5,394 nt of DNA from Candidatus Hecatellales archaeon (lineage in GTDB: Archaea > Thermoproteota > Bathyarchaeia > Hecatellales > Hecatellaceae): positions 1-5,394 of the forward strand of contig QMXU01000075.1 of NCBI GenBank assembly GCA_003662305.1, given 5' to 3'. Below the pieces are notes generated by a model. The model saw only the letters and a list, made by a program, of their open reading frames with translations, searched no databases and was not told the origin of the DNA. The position numbers were made by a program, and so were the translations under genes. The first letter of the stretch is position 1. Every line of letters starts with the position of its first letter. Positions 1-4,712 of the stretch are shown here, in pieces.

Positions 1-2
1 CC

Positions 3-1226
3 TATGCTCCAGGCGAAAGCCTGAACGTTAGCGGAACAGCCACAGCCAACGCCTGGGTAACAATCCAGCTGTTCAACCCAGACGGCGACAGAATCGCCAT
101 CGCTCAAACCCAGGCAGACGCCGACGGCAACTGGTCCAAAACAGGCGTATACACGTTTGCCGAAGACGACCCTCAGGGCACCTGGACGGTTAAAGCCTTC
201 GACTCTTCAACAAGCGAAATAGAGGAGACAACCTTCACCTTCCCAGCTGTTCCAGCTGACACGGTGCCTCCAACCCTAACCGTAAGCGTAACCCCAGACA
301 AAGACCTGTACGGCATTGAAACCATAACCATAGTGGTAACCGCAGATGAAGACCTAGACTCCTGCAGTATAACCGTAACCCAGGAGGGCGCCGCAGCCGT
401 AGACGTTGAAACAGCTGCAGCCGTGGACACGCCTTCCAAGTGGGGTGGTAGCTACACCATCAAGGAAGGCTACAGCGGAACAGCCACCATAGCAGTTTCA
501 GCAGCTGACCTAGCAGGAAATGAGGGTACAGCCACAGCCTACATAGACGTTGACGCTGTGGCACCGACAGTAACCGTTAAAGCCCCAGCCACAACCACCG
601 AAGCCAAAATATCCGTTTCAGGCACCGTAGACGACCCGTCTATAACAAGTGTTACCATCACCGCTGACACCACAGAATACACGGCAACAGTTTCAAACGG
701 AAAGTTCTCAACTGTCATCGAGCTTCCAGCCCTAGGCTCCTACACGGTCACAGCCAAAGCCGTGGATGCAGCTGGAAACACCGGTGAAGCCTCCACAACC
801 GTAAGCTACACGACACCTCCGACACCACCGCTGAAGGCAGAAGACATAACAGGTCCTCTCAGCAAGGAGATAGGCACATCGAAAGCTGAGCTTGGAGAGG
901 CAATAGGCGAAGCTAAAGCAGACATCGGAAAAGCAATAGGCGAAGCAAAGGCAGACGTTAAAGCCGACGTATCTGCCCTCAAAGGAGACATTTCAGGCCT
1001 TAAAGGCGATGTCTCCAGTCTGAAGGGCGACGTCTCCACGCTCAAGTCTGACATAGCAGCTATAAAGTCTGATGTGTCCTCTCTGGCAGACAGCATTTCA
1101 GGTGTAGGTGCAGCTGTAAGCGGGCTTTCAACGCTAATCTTGGTAGCCGTAATCCTGTCGCTGATAGCTGCCGTAGCAGCCATAGCAGCAGTAGTCACCA
1201 TAGCCAGAAAAGTAGTAATGAAATAA
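3..1226 (+). CDS. S-layer-stalk-like surface protein: Ig-like modules, coiled-coil stalk, C-terminal membrane anchor (5' partial)
   Basis: The reading frame is open from the first complete codon (base 3) to TAA at 1224-1226, giving 407 visible residues; the true start lies upstream. Residues 1-80 form an Ig/MG2-like module (begins YAPGESLNVSGTA, later a PDGD turn and a GTWTVKAFD strand). Residues 88-185 and 186-270 are two further Ig-like modules, opened by DTVPPT and DAVAPT linkers and each ending near an A-D/A-x-AGN turn. A PTPP linker leads to a coiled coil (about 295-375), then a membrane helix (about 378-401, rich in Ala, Val, Ile, Leu) and a basic tail RKVVMK facing the cytoplasm. Sulfolobus SlaB and tetrabrachion-type stalks share this general plan, so an extracellular S-layer anchor is the best inference. 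It could also be another cell-surface or adhesion protein. A GTG at 264 lies inside the second domain boundary and is not the start, because the upstream frame is clearly protein-like. Confidence 0.88.
   Translation, partial: YAPGESLNVSGTATANAWVTIQLFNPDGDRIAIAQTQADADGNWSKTGVYTFAEDDPQGTWTVKAFDSSTSEIEETTFTFPAVPADTVPPTLTVSVTPDKDLYGIETITIVVTADEDLDSCSITVTQEGAAAVDVETAAAVDTPSKWGGSYTIKEGYSGTATIAVSAADLAGNEGTATAYIDVDAVAPTVTVKAPATTTEAKISVSGTVDDPSITSVTITADTTEYTATVSNGKFSTVIELPALGSYTVTAKAVDAAGNTGEASTTVSYTTPPTPPLKAEDITGPLSKEIGTSKAELGEAIGEAKADIGKAIGEAKADVKADVSALKGDISGLKGDVSSLKGDVSTLKSDIAAIKSDVSSLADSISGVGAAVSGLSTLILVAVILSLIAAVAAIAAVVTIARKVVMK
885..1127 (+). repeat. Coding repeat: 11-residue repeats passing into eight exact heptads
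   Basis: Within the surface protein, fragment residues 295-327 repeat with period 11 (AELGEAIGEAK, ADIGKAIGEAK, ADVKADVSALK). At DNA level, 24-bp near-copies start at 900 and 933, 33 bases apart. From about residue 323 the period becomes 7 and runs for eight heptads up to the membrane helix, with LKGDVSS-type units. Position a is V,I,V,V,I,V,I,V and position d is L,L,L,L,I,L,V,L. Beta-branched a with Leu d is the pattern known to favour parallel dimers. The 11-residue part would favour a less twisted or right-handed coil. Confidence 0.85.
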
Positions 1227-1248
1227 TGAAGATAAAAACCCCCTCTAA

Positions 1249-1261
1249 CCTTTATTTTTTA
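1249..1261 (+). terminator. T-rich archaeal-type terminator after the surface-protein gene
   Basis: About 25 bases past the TAA stop, the + strand reads cctttattttttatg, with nine T in ten bases. Archaeal termination is typically driven by such U-tracts without a stable hairpin, and none is seen here. Confidence 0.4.
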
Positions 1262-1341
1262 TGAAAAACCTACAGTAAGGAATCGTATATTTTTAAGGAA
1301 CTGTTTGCCTATAGTGTTGGGGAGATTTTGGAAATAGCTGA

Positions 1342-1437
1342 AAGATTACTTTGAAATGGCTGAAAGCCTGTGTTGAGGCCCTGGCCATGACCAGGCGCAG
1401 CCGCCTCCAAGCCATCCTCCAACCCGAGAAAACGTGA
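1342..1437 (+). pseudogene. Decayed RHH-like fragment 1 (possible)
   Basis: Between in-frame stops at 1339 and 1435 the + strand encodes about 31 residues starting KITLKWLKACVEALA and continuing MTRRSRLQAIL. The order fits an RHH unit: short strand (KITL), helix A (LKACVEALA), then an SR-containing turn and the start of helix B (TRRSRLQAIL). There is no good start or Shine-Dalgarno site, and strand-to-helix spacing is shorter than usual. It reads as a remnant if it is real. Chance similarity is possible because the segment is short. Confidence 0.25.
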
Positions 1438-1457
1438 ATTTCGCTATTATGTGCTAG

Positions 1458-1634
1458 TATCCGGCAATAGGTTTGGGCAGGATTTCCCACAAAAACAAGA
1501 CCATCATAGGCATTACGCTGGACAGGAACCTGCTGAAAGCCGTCGACCAGGCGCGAAACCCCCAAACAGTTAGCACAGCCCAACCCCAAGACCTAAATAA
1601 AATTAAAGCAAAAACCCAAAACATAACCGTCTAA
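1458..1634 (+). pseudogene. Decayed RHH-like fragment 2 (possible)
   Basis: The frame between the stop at 1455 and TAA at 1632 encodes KNKTIIGITLDRNLLKAVDQAR (1491-1556) followed by a Gln/Lys/Asn-rich tail with no helix B. The strand IGITLD and helix NLLKAVDQAR match the first half of a classic RHH domain closely. A TTG at 1473 could start a peptide of about 53 residues, but no GGTG-type Shine-Dalgarno site precedes it. The tail does not resemble an RHH protein, so a truncated relic is preferred over a working small gene. With fragment 1, it suggests that one or two RHH genes once lay here, next to the intact RHH pair. Confidence 0.3.
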
Positions 1635-1665
1635 CCATAAGTCAAAATAAATGCTTAAAAATTGA

Positions 1666-1684
1666 CACTGCCTTAATATAAATA
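1666..1684 (+). promoter_or_regulatory. Promoter of the RHH-gene pair
   Basis: An archaeal TATA box, TTAATATAAATA (1673-1684), is preceded by CACTGCC. Transcription would start about 26 bases below the box centre, near 1703. That gives a leader of about 30 bases to the TTG at 1733 and places the nearby ATG at 1694 upstream of the transcript. The CACT-CCTT sequence recurs at 2958 and 3133. Confidence 0.6.
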
Positions 1685-1719
1685 GAAACATTTATGTATA
1701 AGACAGGCATCTTGTTAAC

Positions 1720-1724
1720 AGGTG
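1720..1724 (+). promoter_or_regulatory. Shine-Dalgarno site deciding a TTG start
   Basis: AGGTG ends eight bases before TTG at 1733. Three other starts in the window (2318, 3178, 4713) have a GGTG(A)-containing site at spacing 6-8. The ATG at 1694 has none. Confidence 0.65.
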
Positions 1725-1732
1725 TCAACTCT

Positions 1733-2311
1733 TTGAATAGAAAGCTACTAGCAGTGAGGGCTGACATCGCTGAAAAGCTTTCAGAAATGGCCAAAAGGAA
1801 AAACTTAACTCTATTCTCCCTAGTAAGCGAAGCTCTTGAACAGCTTCTGAAAGCTGAAAGGAGGGGTGAAAGCCTCCAAAGAATCTTCGAAAACCATCTC
1901 ACTCTTTTAGCCGCCCGAGAAGCAGGCTTCATCTTGATCCCTGAAAGCCTGTGGATAAGCCTAATGGAGAAAACCTTTGAAAGCGAAGGGAAAACCATGG
2001 CTGAGGCATGGAAGGAAGCTGGAGAATGGCTTGGACGCTACTTCAAAACCGTTGACCCAGGCTTAACTCCTCAAACTTTAGCAGAACGGCTTGTAAGAGG
2101 CATCCTGTGGAGTATCTCTGAGTTTACCATTGCAAGCGGGGATGATGGAACTATAACCATGAAGTGCATAGGCTTCAGATGTCCTCCATCCTACACGCTG
2201 CTTCTAGCAAACTTCCTAACAGGACTTATGACAGCTTTAGGCTACGGGTTAAAGTCTAGAGAGCTAGCCAGGGGGATAATCCTGCTGAAATTCGTTAAGG
2301 AGACAGGGTGA
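1733..2311 (+). CDS. RHH DNA-binding protein with C-terminal V4R/Bet3-like sensor-type domain (paralogue 1)
   Basis: With the TTG start, the product has 192 residues. Residues 3-40 fit an RHH transcription-factor fold: strand KLLAVRADI, helix EKLSEMAKRKN, then helix FSLVSEALEQLLKAE. Such proteins bind DNA as dimers through the paired strands. Residues 50-190 form a second domain with an AGEWLGRY motif (96-103), a strand-like SGDDGTITM (135-143) and a final GYGLKSRELARGI stretch (170 on). The order (helix with spaced Gly, beta hairpin, helix, Gly-rich final element) recalls V4R/TRAPP-Bet3-like ligand-binding domains, but no Cys cluster or metal site is seen and this assignment is tentative. 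It aligns without gaps to the next gene over the first 102 residues (about 30 identities). An ATG at 1694 would add 13 residues, but it lies above the predicted transcript start and lacks a Shine-Dalgarno site. Probable role: transcription regulator; target unknown. Confidence 0.82.
   Translation: MNRKLLAVRADIAEKLSEMAKRKNLTLFSLVSEALEQLLKAERRGESLQRIFENHLTLLAAREAGFILIPESLWISLMEKTFESEGKTMAEAWKEAGEWLGRYFKTVDPGLTPQTLAERLVRGILWSISEFTIASGDDGTITMKCIGFRCPPSYTLLLANFLTGLMTALGYGLKSRELARGIILLKFVKETG
2306..2311 (+). promoter_or_regulatory. Shine-Dalgarno site overlapping the upstream stop codon
   Basis: GGGTGA contains the TGA stop of the first RHH gene and ends six bases before the TTG start at 2318. The two genes are therefore likely translationally coupled on one mRNA. 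Confidence 0.65.
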
Positions 2312-2317
2312 AGCCGG

Positions 2318-2941
2318 TTGGGTTCGGCTAGGAAGGGAGATAAGAAGTTCATAGCTGTAAGGGGAGACCTCCTTCGGAAAGCCATAGAAATATCCAACCG
2401 TCGTGGCAAAAGCTTCTACGGCTTTGTAAACGAAGTCTTCGAGCAGGCTATAAGGGCTGAAGAAATGGACTCCACCCTAGCCGAAATAGTAGAAAAATAC
2501 AAGTTTATTGAAACCCTGAGAAAGGCTGGAGCCGTAATGGTAACCCTCGACCTTTTAAATTACTGCCTTGACCAGCTGCTTGAAACCAGAAGCAAGGATC
2601 TCCTGGAAAGATGGTATGAGTCGGGGGTATGGTATGGGAAGTATCTTTCAGCCAAGTTTGAAAACCCCTTAGAGGCTTTGAGCAAAACCTTGAACATGTA
2701 CTTCTGGGAAATCTCGGAAATCAGGTTTTCCTCCAACAGCGACGGAACAGCAACCATCAAGATAATAGCGCCAAACCAAAGCCACGAGCACACTGAGCTT
2801 CTGGCAAAGTTTGTAGAGGGCGTGGTGAACTCTCTTAACTATAAGATTTCGAAGAGGGAGTTCTGGAAGGGAATAATAATACTGGAACTAGTTAAACGTA
2901 TGCTGCCGCCCGACATGGAGTCCGGATTTCCATCGTTATGA
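2318..2941 (+). CDS. RHH DNA-binding protein with C-terminal V4R/Bet3-like sensor-type domain (paralogue 2)
   Basis: The TTG start gives 207 residues. Residues 9-48 are the RHH part: strand KKFIAVRGDL, helix RKAIEISNRRG, helix YGFVNEVFEQAIRAE. The G-K-S turn before helix B is typical of the family. Residues 57-195 match the second domain of the upstream paralogue, including SGVWYGKY (102-109), SDGTATIKI (141-149) and NYKISKREFWKGIIILEL (174-191). The conserved W/G spacing in SG-W-GKY and the SDG turn are the best anchors. A short tail, PPDMESGFPSL, has no counterpart in the partner. Gap-free alignment, coupling and same order suggest a tandem duplication; the two proteins may form a heterodimer, which is inference. 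The fold of the C-terminal domain is a pattern-level guess and the ligand is unknown. The next operon downstream is cdv, making it a candidate target. Confidence 0.85.
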   Translation: MGSARKGDKKFIAVRGDLLRKAIEISNRRGKSFYGFVNEVFEQAIRAEEMDSTLAEIVEKYKFIETLRKAGAVMVTLDLLNYCLDQLLETRSKDLLERWYESGVWYGKYLSAKFENPLEALSKTLNMYFWEISEIRFSSNSDGTATIKIIAPNQSHEHTELLAKFVEGVVNSLNYKISKREFWKGIIILELVKRMLPPDMESGFPSL

Positions 2942-2957
2942 TGTAAAAAGGGCGTTC

Positions 2958-2977
2958 CACTCCTTTTAATATATAAA
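2958..2977 (+). promoter_or_regulatory. Orphan promoter-like element
   Basis: CACT-CCTT followed by the TATA-like TTAATATATAAA (2966-2977) closely resembles the RHH-pair promoter at 1666-1684. Transcription would start near 2998, about 180 bases before the cdv operon, with no open frame between. It could be a second, long-leader cdv promoter, a small-RNA promoter, or AT-rich coincidence after a stop codon. The T-rich part could also end the RHH transcript. Confidence 0.35.
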
Positions 2978-3010
2978 CTTAATCTTTTAAGCTTCCCCCT
3001 CTAAAAGGAG
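2960..3010. repeat. Perfect 9-bp inverted repeat around the orphan TATA element
   Basis: CTCCTTTTA at 2960-2968 is the exact reverse complement of TAAAAGGAG at 3002-3010, with 33 bases between. It could be an operator pair or a long-loop stem. A 9-bp match in an AT-rich spacer is notable but not conclusive. Confidence 0.45.
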
Positions 3011-3114
3011 CTTCAAGGCGAAACCTTAAAAAAGAAAGCCTTTAAATTGAATTTTTCCTGTTAAAATCTCCTCTCAGGCGAATCTTTTACCCCTCAAGTC
3101 CGCTTCTACAAGGC

Positions 3115-3126
3115 TTAATAATTTTA
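3115..3126 (+). promoter_or_regulatory. Promoter of the cdv operon
   Basis: TTAATAATTTTA forms a TATA-like box. A start about 26 bases below its centre falls near 3145, giving a leader of about 33 bases, close to that predicted for the RHH pair. The copy of CCACTCCTT at 3132-3140 lies just before this predicted start, where a bound repressor would block transcription. An AAGGTGA Shine-Dalgarno site (3164-3170) follows, seven bases before the ATG. Confidence 0.5.
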
Positions 3127-3177
3127 TCAGCCCACTCCTTAACGTAGGAAGAATAATATAGGCAAGGTGAACGCTGA

Positions 3178-3807
3178 ATGTTAAAGAACTGGGATAGAGG
3201 AGTAAGCGAGTCCCCCCTCCACAAGATAACCGAAAGGTTCCACCGCACCCCGCTGAAAGAGCGTATAGCCCAAACAGTCTTCCGACTTAAACTCCAAAAG
3301 GACAGGCTTGAACAGGCAACCAACAAGCTTAAGCAGCATGACCAGCAGCTCTTCGAGAAAATAGTTGAAGCTGAAGTTGTGAAGGACGATGCGAGAGCAG
3401 CCATTTACGCTAATGAGTGTGCTGAAATCAGGAAGATGGCAAGGATAATCCTGCTAAGCCAGCTGGCCATAGAACAGGTGGTCCTAAGACTTGAAACCAT
3501 AGAAGAGTTCGGAGACGTTCTCACCCACATGGCACCTATAACAGGCGTAATCCACAGCCTCAAAGGAAAGCTTTCAGGAATCGTGCCCGAAGTCTCCTAC
3601 GAGCTTGGAAGCATAGGCGAAATGCTCAACGGCATGATGGTTGAAGCAGGAGTTGCAGCTGGAACACCCGCAACACCCGAAGCCTCCAGCGAGGAGTCAA
3701 AGAAGATCCTGCAGGAAGCAGCTCTCGTAGCAGAGCAGCGTATGAAGGAAAAGTTCCCAGAGCTTCCAGAAGCCTTCCCAGCGGAAGGTGAAAAACACCT
3801 TCACTAA
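3178..3807 (+). CDS. ESCRT-III (Snf7-family) protein without winged helix, CdvB1-type
   Basis: This is a membrane-remodelling filament protein of 209 residues. After a 24-residue N-terminal stretch, residues 25-159 form the ESCRT-III helical core, starting PLKERIAQTVFR. It continues through a long charged hairpin (RLEQATNKLKQHDQQLFEK), the conserved YANECAEIRKMAR helix (78-89) and VVLRLETIEEFGDVLTHM. A flexible Ala/Pro/Thr stretch (160-168) leads to a C-terminal segment, SEESKKILQEAALVAEQRMK (171-190) plus FPELPEAFP, which resembles MIT-interacting motifs recognised by CdvC/Vps4. There is no winged helix, as in Sulfolobus CdvB1/CdvB2-type paralogues. The core is about 57% identical (77 of 135 by hand) to the next gene and aligns without gaps. 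It sits first in the operon, where Sulfolobales carry cdvA. The ATG has an AAGGTGA Shine-Dalgarno site at spacing 7. Likely role: division or vesicle-budding filament with CdvB and CdvC. Confidence 0.93.
   Translation: MLKNWDRGVSESPLHKITERFHRTPLKERIAQTVFRLKLQKDRLEQATNKLKQHDQQLFEKIVEAEVVKDDARAAIYANECAEIRKMARIILLSQLAIEQVVLRLETIEEFGDVLTHMAPITGVIHSLKGKLSGIVPEVSYELGSIGEMLNGMMVEAGVAAGTPATPEASSEESKKILQEAALVAEQRMKEKFPELPEAFPAEGEKHLH
3784..3802 (+). other. Perfect 7-bp hairpin at the 3' end of the first ESCRT-III gene
   Basis: GAAGGTG (3784-3790), a five-A loop, and CACCTTC (3796-3802) form a perfect stem within the last codons (EGEKHLH). A pyrimidine-rich CCCTTTATTTC tract begins 15 bases later. It could act in partial termination, processing or mRNA stability between the two ESCRT-III genes. 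Coincidence is possible in coding sequence. Confidence 0.5.
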
Positions 3808-3838
3808 GGCTTCCATTCCCTTTATTTCAGGTTTCCTG

Positions 3839-3853
3839 CCCCTCAGGGGGTGG
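3839..3853 (+). promoter_or_regulatory. Shine-Dalgarno site of cdvB, inside a small hairpin
   Basis: GGGGGTGG (3846-3853) ends eight bases before TTG at 3862. CCCC at 3839-3842 can pair with GGGG at 3846-3849 across a TCA loop, and the alternative CCTG/CAGG pairing (3835-3838 with 3844-3847) also covers it. This could dampen cdvB initiation. The same site overlaps the GTG at 3850, so it cannot serve that codon. Confidence 0.5.
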
Positions 3854-3861
3854 CTGTTCCC

Positions 3862-4698
3862 TTGACATGGAAGATATTCTCGTTCAGAGTTGGAAAAGAC
3901 CTGTTCAGCCGGATGCCCCTAAAAGAGCGTATCGCCCAAGCCATCTTCAGGTTTGAAACTCAGCTCAGCAGGCTTGAGCAGACTGCAAGCCGCCTCCAAC
4001 AGCGAGACCGTGAAATGTTTGAGCGCTGTATAGGAGCCAGAGCCCAAGGAGACGTAGCCCACGCCGTTATCTACGCTAATGAGTGTGCTGAAATCAGGAA
4101 GATGGCGAAAATAGTTTTAAGCAGCCAGCTGGCACTCGAAAGAGTTGTCCTAAGGCTTAAAACCATAGAAGAGGTTGGAGACATTCTAACCCATCTGGGG
4201 CCCGTTCTCTCCATAGTCAAAGAAACCAAAGGCAAGCTCACCTCCGTAATCCCAGAAGTATCCAGCGAGCTGGAGGAAATAACAGAGTTCCTGAACGGAA
4301 CAGCAGAGGAGGCAGGCTTAACCCCTGAAATAAACACAAACTTCGAAGCTTCCTCAGAAGAGGCGAAACGCGTACTGGAGGAAGCCTCAGCCATAGCCGA
4401 GCAGAAGCTTAAAGAAACCTACCCCGACCTGCCTGTGCCCCCAGAAGAGGAAGCTGAAACCGTGAAGCCGCCGGAGGCTGAAGCCCTAACCGAGGCTGGA
4501 GAAGCTGAAACCCCTGAGGTTGAAAGCCCGCCAGCCCCAAGCCCTGAAGAAGTTAAAGAAATGCTTTACGCCTACCTCAAGCAGCATGGAGGCGAGCTGA
4601 CGCTTCCCCAGTGCTGCCAGGAGCTTAACGTTCCAAGGGAGGTTGTCAGCGAGGCTTTAGAGCTCCTCCAGCAGGAGGGGAAGATAAAGCTTCAATAG
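3862..4698 (+). CDS. cdvB: CdvB: ESCRT-III protein with C-terminal winged helix
   Basis: The product (278 residues from TTG) is the second ESCRT-III protein. Residues 1-18 (TWKIFSFRVGKDLFSRM) are aromatic and basic, as in membrane-inserting N-termini. Residues 19-153 are the helical core (PLKERIAQAIFR, YANECAEIRKMAK at 71-83, VVLRLKTIEEVGDILTHL). Residues 165-195 hold a MIM-like helix (SSEEAKRVLEEASAIAEQKLK) and a proline motif, YPDLPVPPEE. An acidic Pro/Glu linker (about 196-225) connects to a winged helix (227-278: EEVKEMLYAYLKQHGG, LTLPQCCQELNVP, REVVSEALELLQQEGKIKL). In Sulfolobus this wing binds CdvA. The upstream gene ends 54 bases earlier with no evident promoter between, so they are probably one operon. 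A GTG at 3850 would add four residues but overlaps the Shine-Dalgarno site. Function: filament at the division neck, disassembled by CdvC, which starts 14 bases after the stop. Confidence 0.94.
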   Translation: MTWKIFSFRVGKDLFSRMPLKERIAQAIFRFETQLSRLEQTASRLQQRDREMFERCIGARAQGDVAHAVIYANECAEIRKMAKIVLSSQLALERVVLRLKTIEEVGDILTHLGPVLSIVKETKGKLTSVIPEVSSELEEITEFLNGTAEEAGLTPEINTNFEASSEEAKRVLEEASAIAEQKLKETYPDLPVPPEEEAETVKPPEAEALTEAGEAETPEVESPPAPSPEEVKEMLYAYLKQHGGELTLPQCCQELNVPREVVSEALELLQQEGKIKLQ

Positions 4699-4704
4699 GT
4701 GGTG
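4698..4704 (+). promoter_or_regulatory. Shine-Dalgarno site of cdvC overlapping the cdvB stop
   Basis: GGTGGTG starts on the last base of the cdvB TAG stop and ends eight bases before ATG at 4713. This indicates coupled translation of cdvB and cdvC. Confidence 0.65.
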
Positions 4705-4712
4705 CAGCCTCC

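Larger units (their letters stand above)
1227..1665. other. Gene-poor region with decayed coding fragments
   Basis: No convincing intact gene lies between the surface-protein stop and the next promoter. The region holds a T-rich tract just after the stop, a TATA-like stretch (gtatattttta, about 1284-1294), an imperfect 14-bp direct repeat (gaaatagctgaaag at 1331, gaaatggctgaaag at 1353, 22 bases apart) and two short RHH-like fragments listed separately. A 98-codon open frame exists on the minus strand at 1293-1589. Its translation is rich in Trp, Cys and Arg, shows no recognisable domain and lies opposite the fragments, so it was not called. Confidence 0.6.
3406..4106 (+). repeat. 35-bp identical block in the two ESCRT-III genes (3406-3440 and 4072-4106)
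   Basis: The bases encoding YANECAEIRKM plus two more bases are identical in both genes (copies 3406-3440 and 4072-4106), including every synonymous position. Flanking codons differ freely (ATT/ATC before, GCA/GCG after). The coordinates given span both copies. Recent gene conversion or a constrained nucleic-acid element are the likely causes. Confidence 0.9.

Noticed and set aside
264..266. GTG as start of the surface protein
   Set aside because: The frame stays open to the window edge and the upstream 87 residues form an Ig-like module.
173..439. Minus-strand open frame of 88 codons
   Set aside because: It lies opposite a clear Ig-like coding frame and is Ser/Val-rich without a domain.
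806..1201. Minus-strand open frame of 131 codons
   Set aside because: It lies opposite the coiled-coil repeats. Its low-complexity Ser/Pro/Ala translation mirrors the sense repeats.
1293..1589. Minus-strand open frame of 98 codons in the gene-poor region
   Set aside because: No recognisable domain, Trp/Cys/Arg-rich composition and no Shine-Dalgarno site. The + strand carries more protein-like fragments.
1694..1732. ATG start for the first RHH gene
   Set aside because: It lies upstream of the transcript start predicted from the TATA box, has no Shine-Dalgarno site, and the extra 13 residues have no match in the paralogue. TTG at 1733 fits better.
1642..1998. Minus-strand open frame of 118 codons
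   Set aside because: It runs across the RHH promoter and opposite the RHH domain of the first paralogue, which is strongly protein-like.
2937..3180. Box C/D small RNA suggested by a TGATG sequence after the second RHH stop
   Set aside because: The C-box match is imperfect, and no CTGA box lies at a suitable distance.
3087..3404. Minus-strand open frame of 105 codons
   Set aside because: It lies opposite the promoter and first third of the CdvB1-type gene and has a low-complexity Ser/Cys/Trp translation.
4071..4394. Minus-strand open frame of 107 codons
   Set aside because: It is a shadow of the CdvB core: Ser-rich and without a domain.
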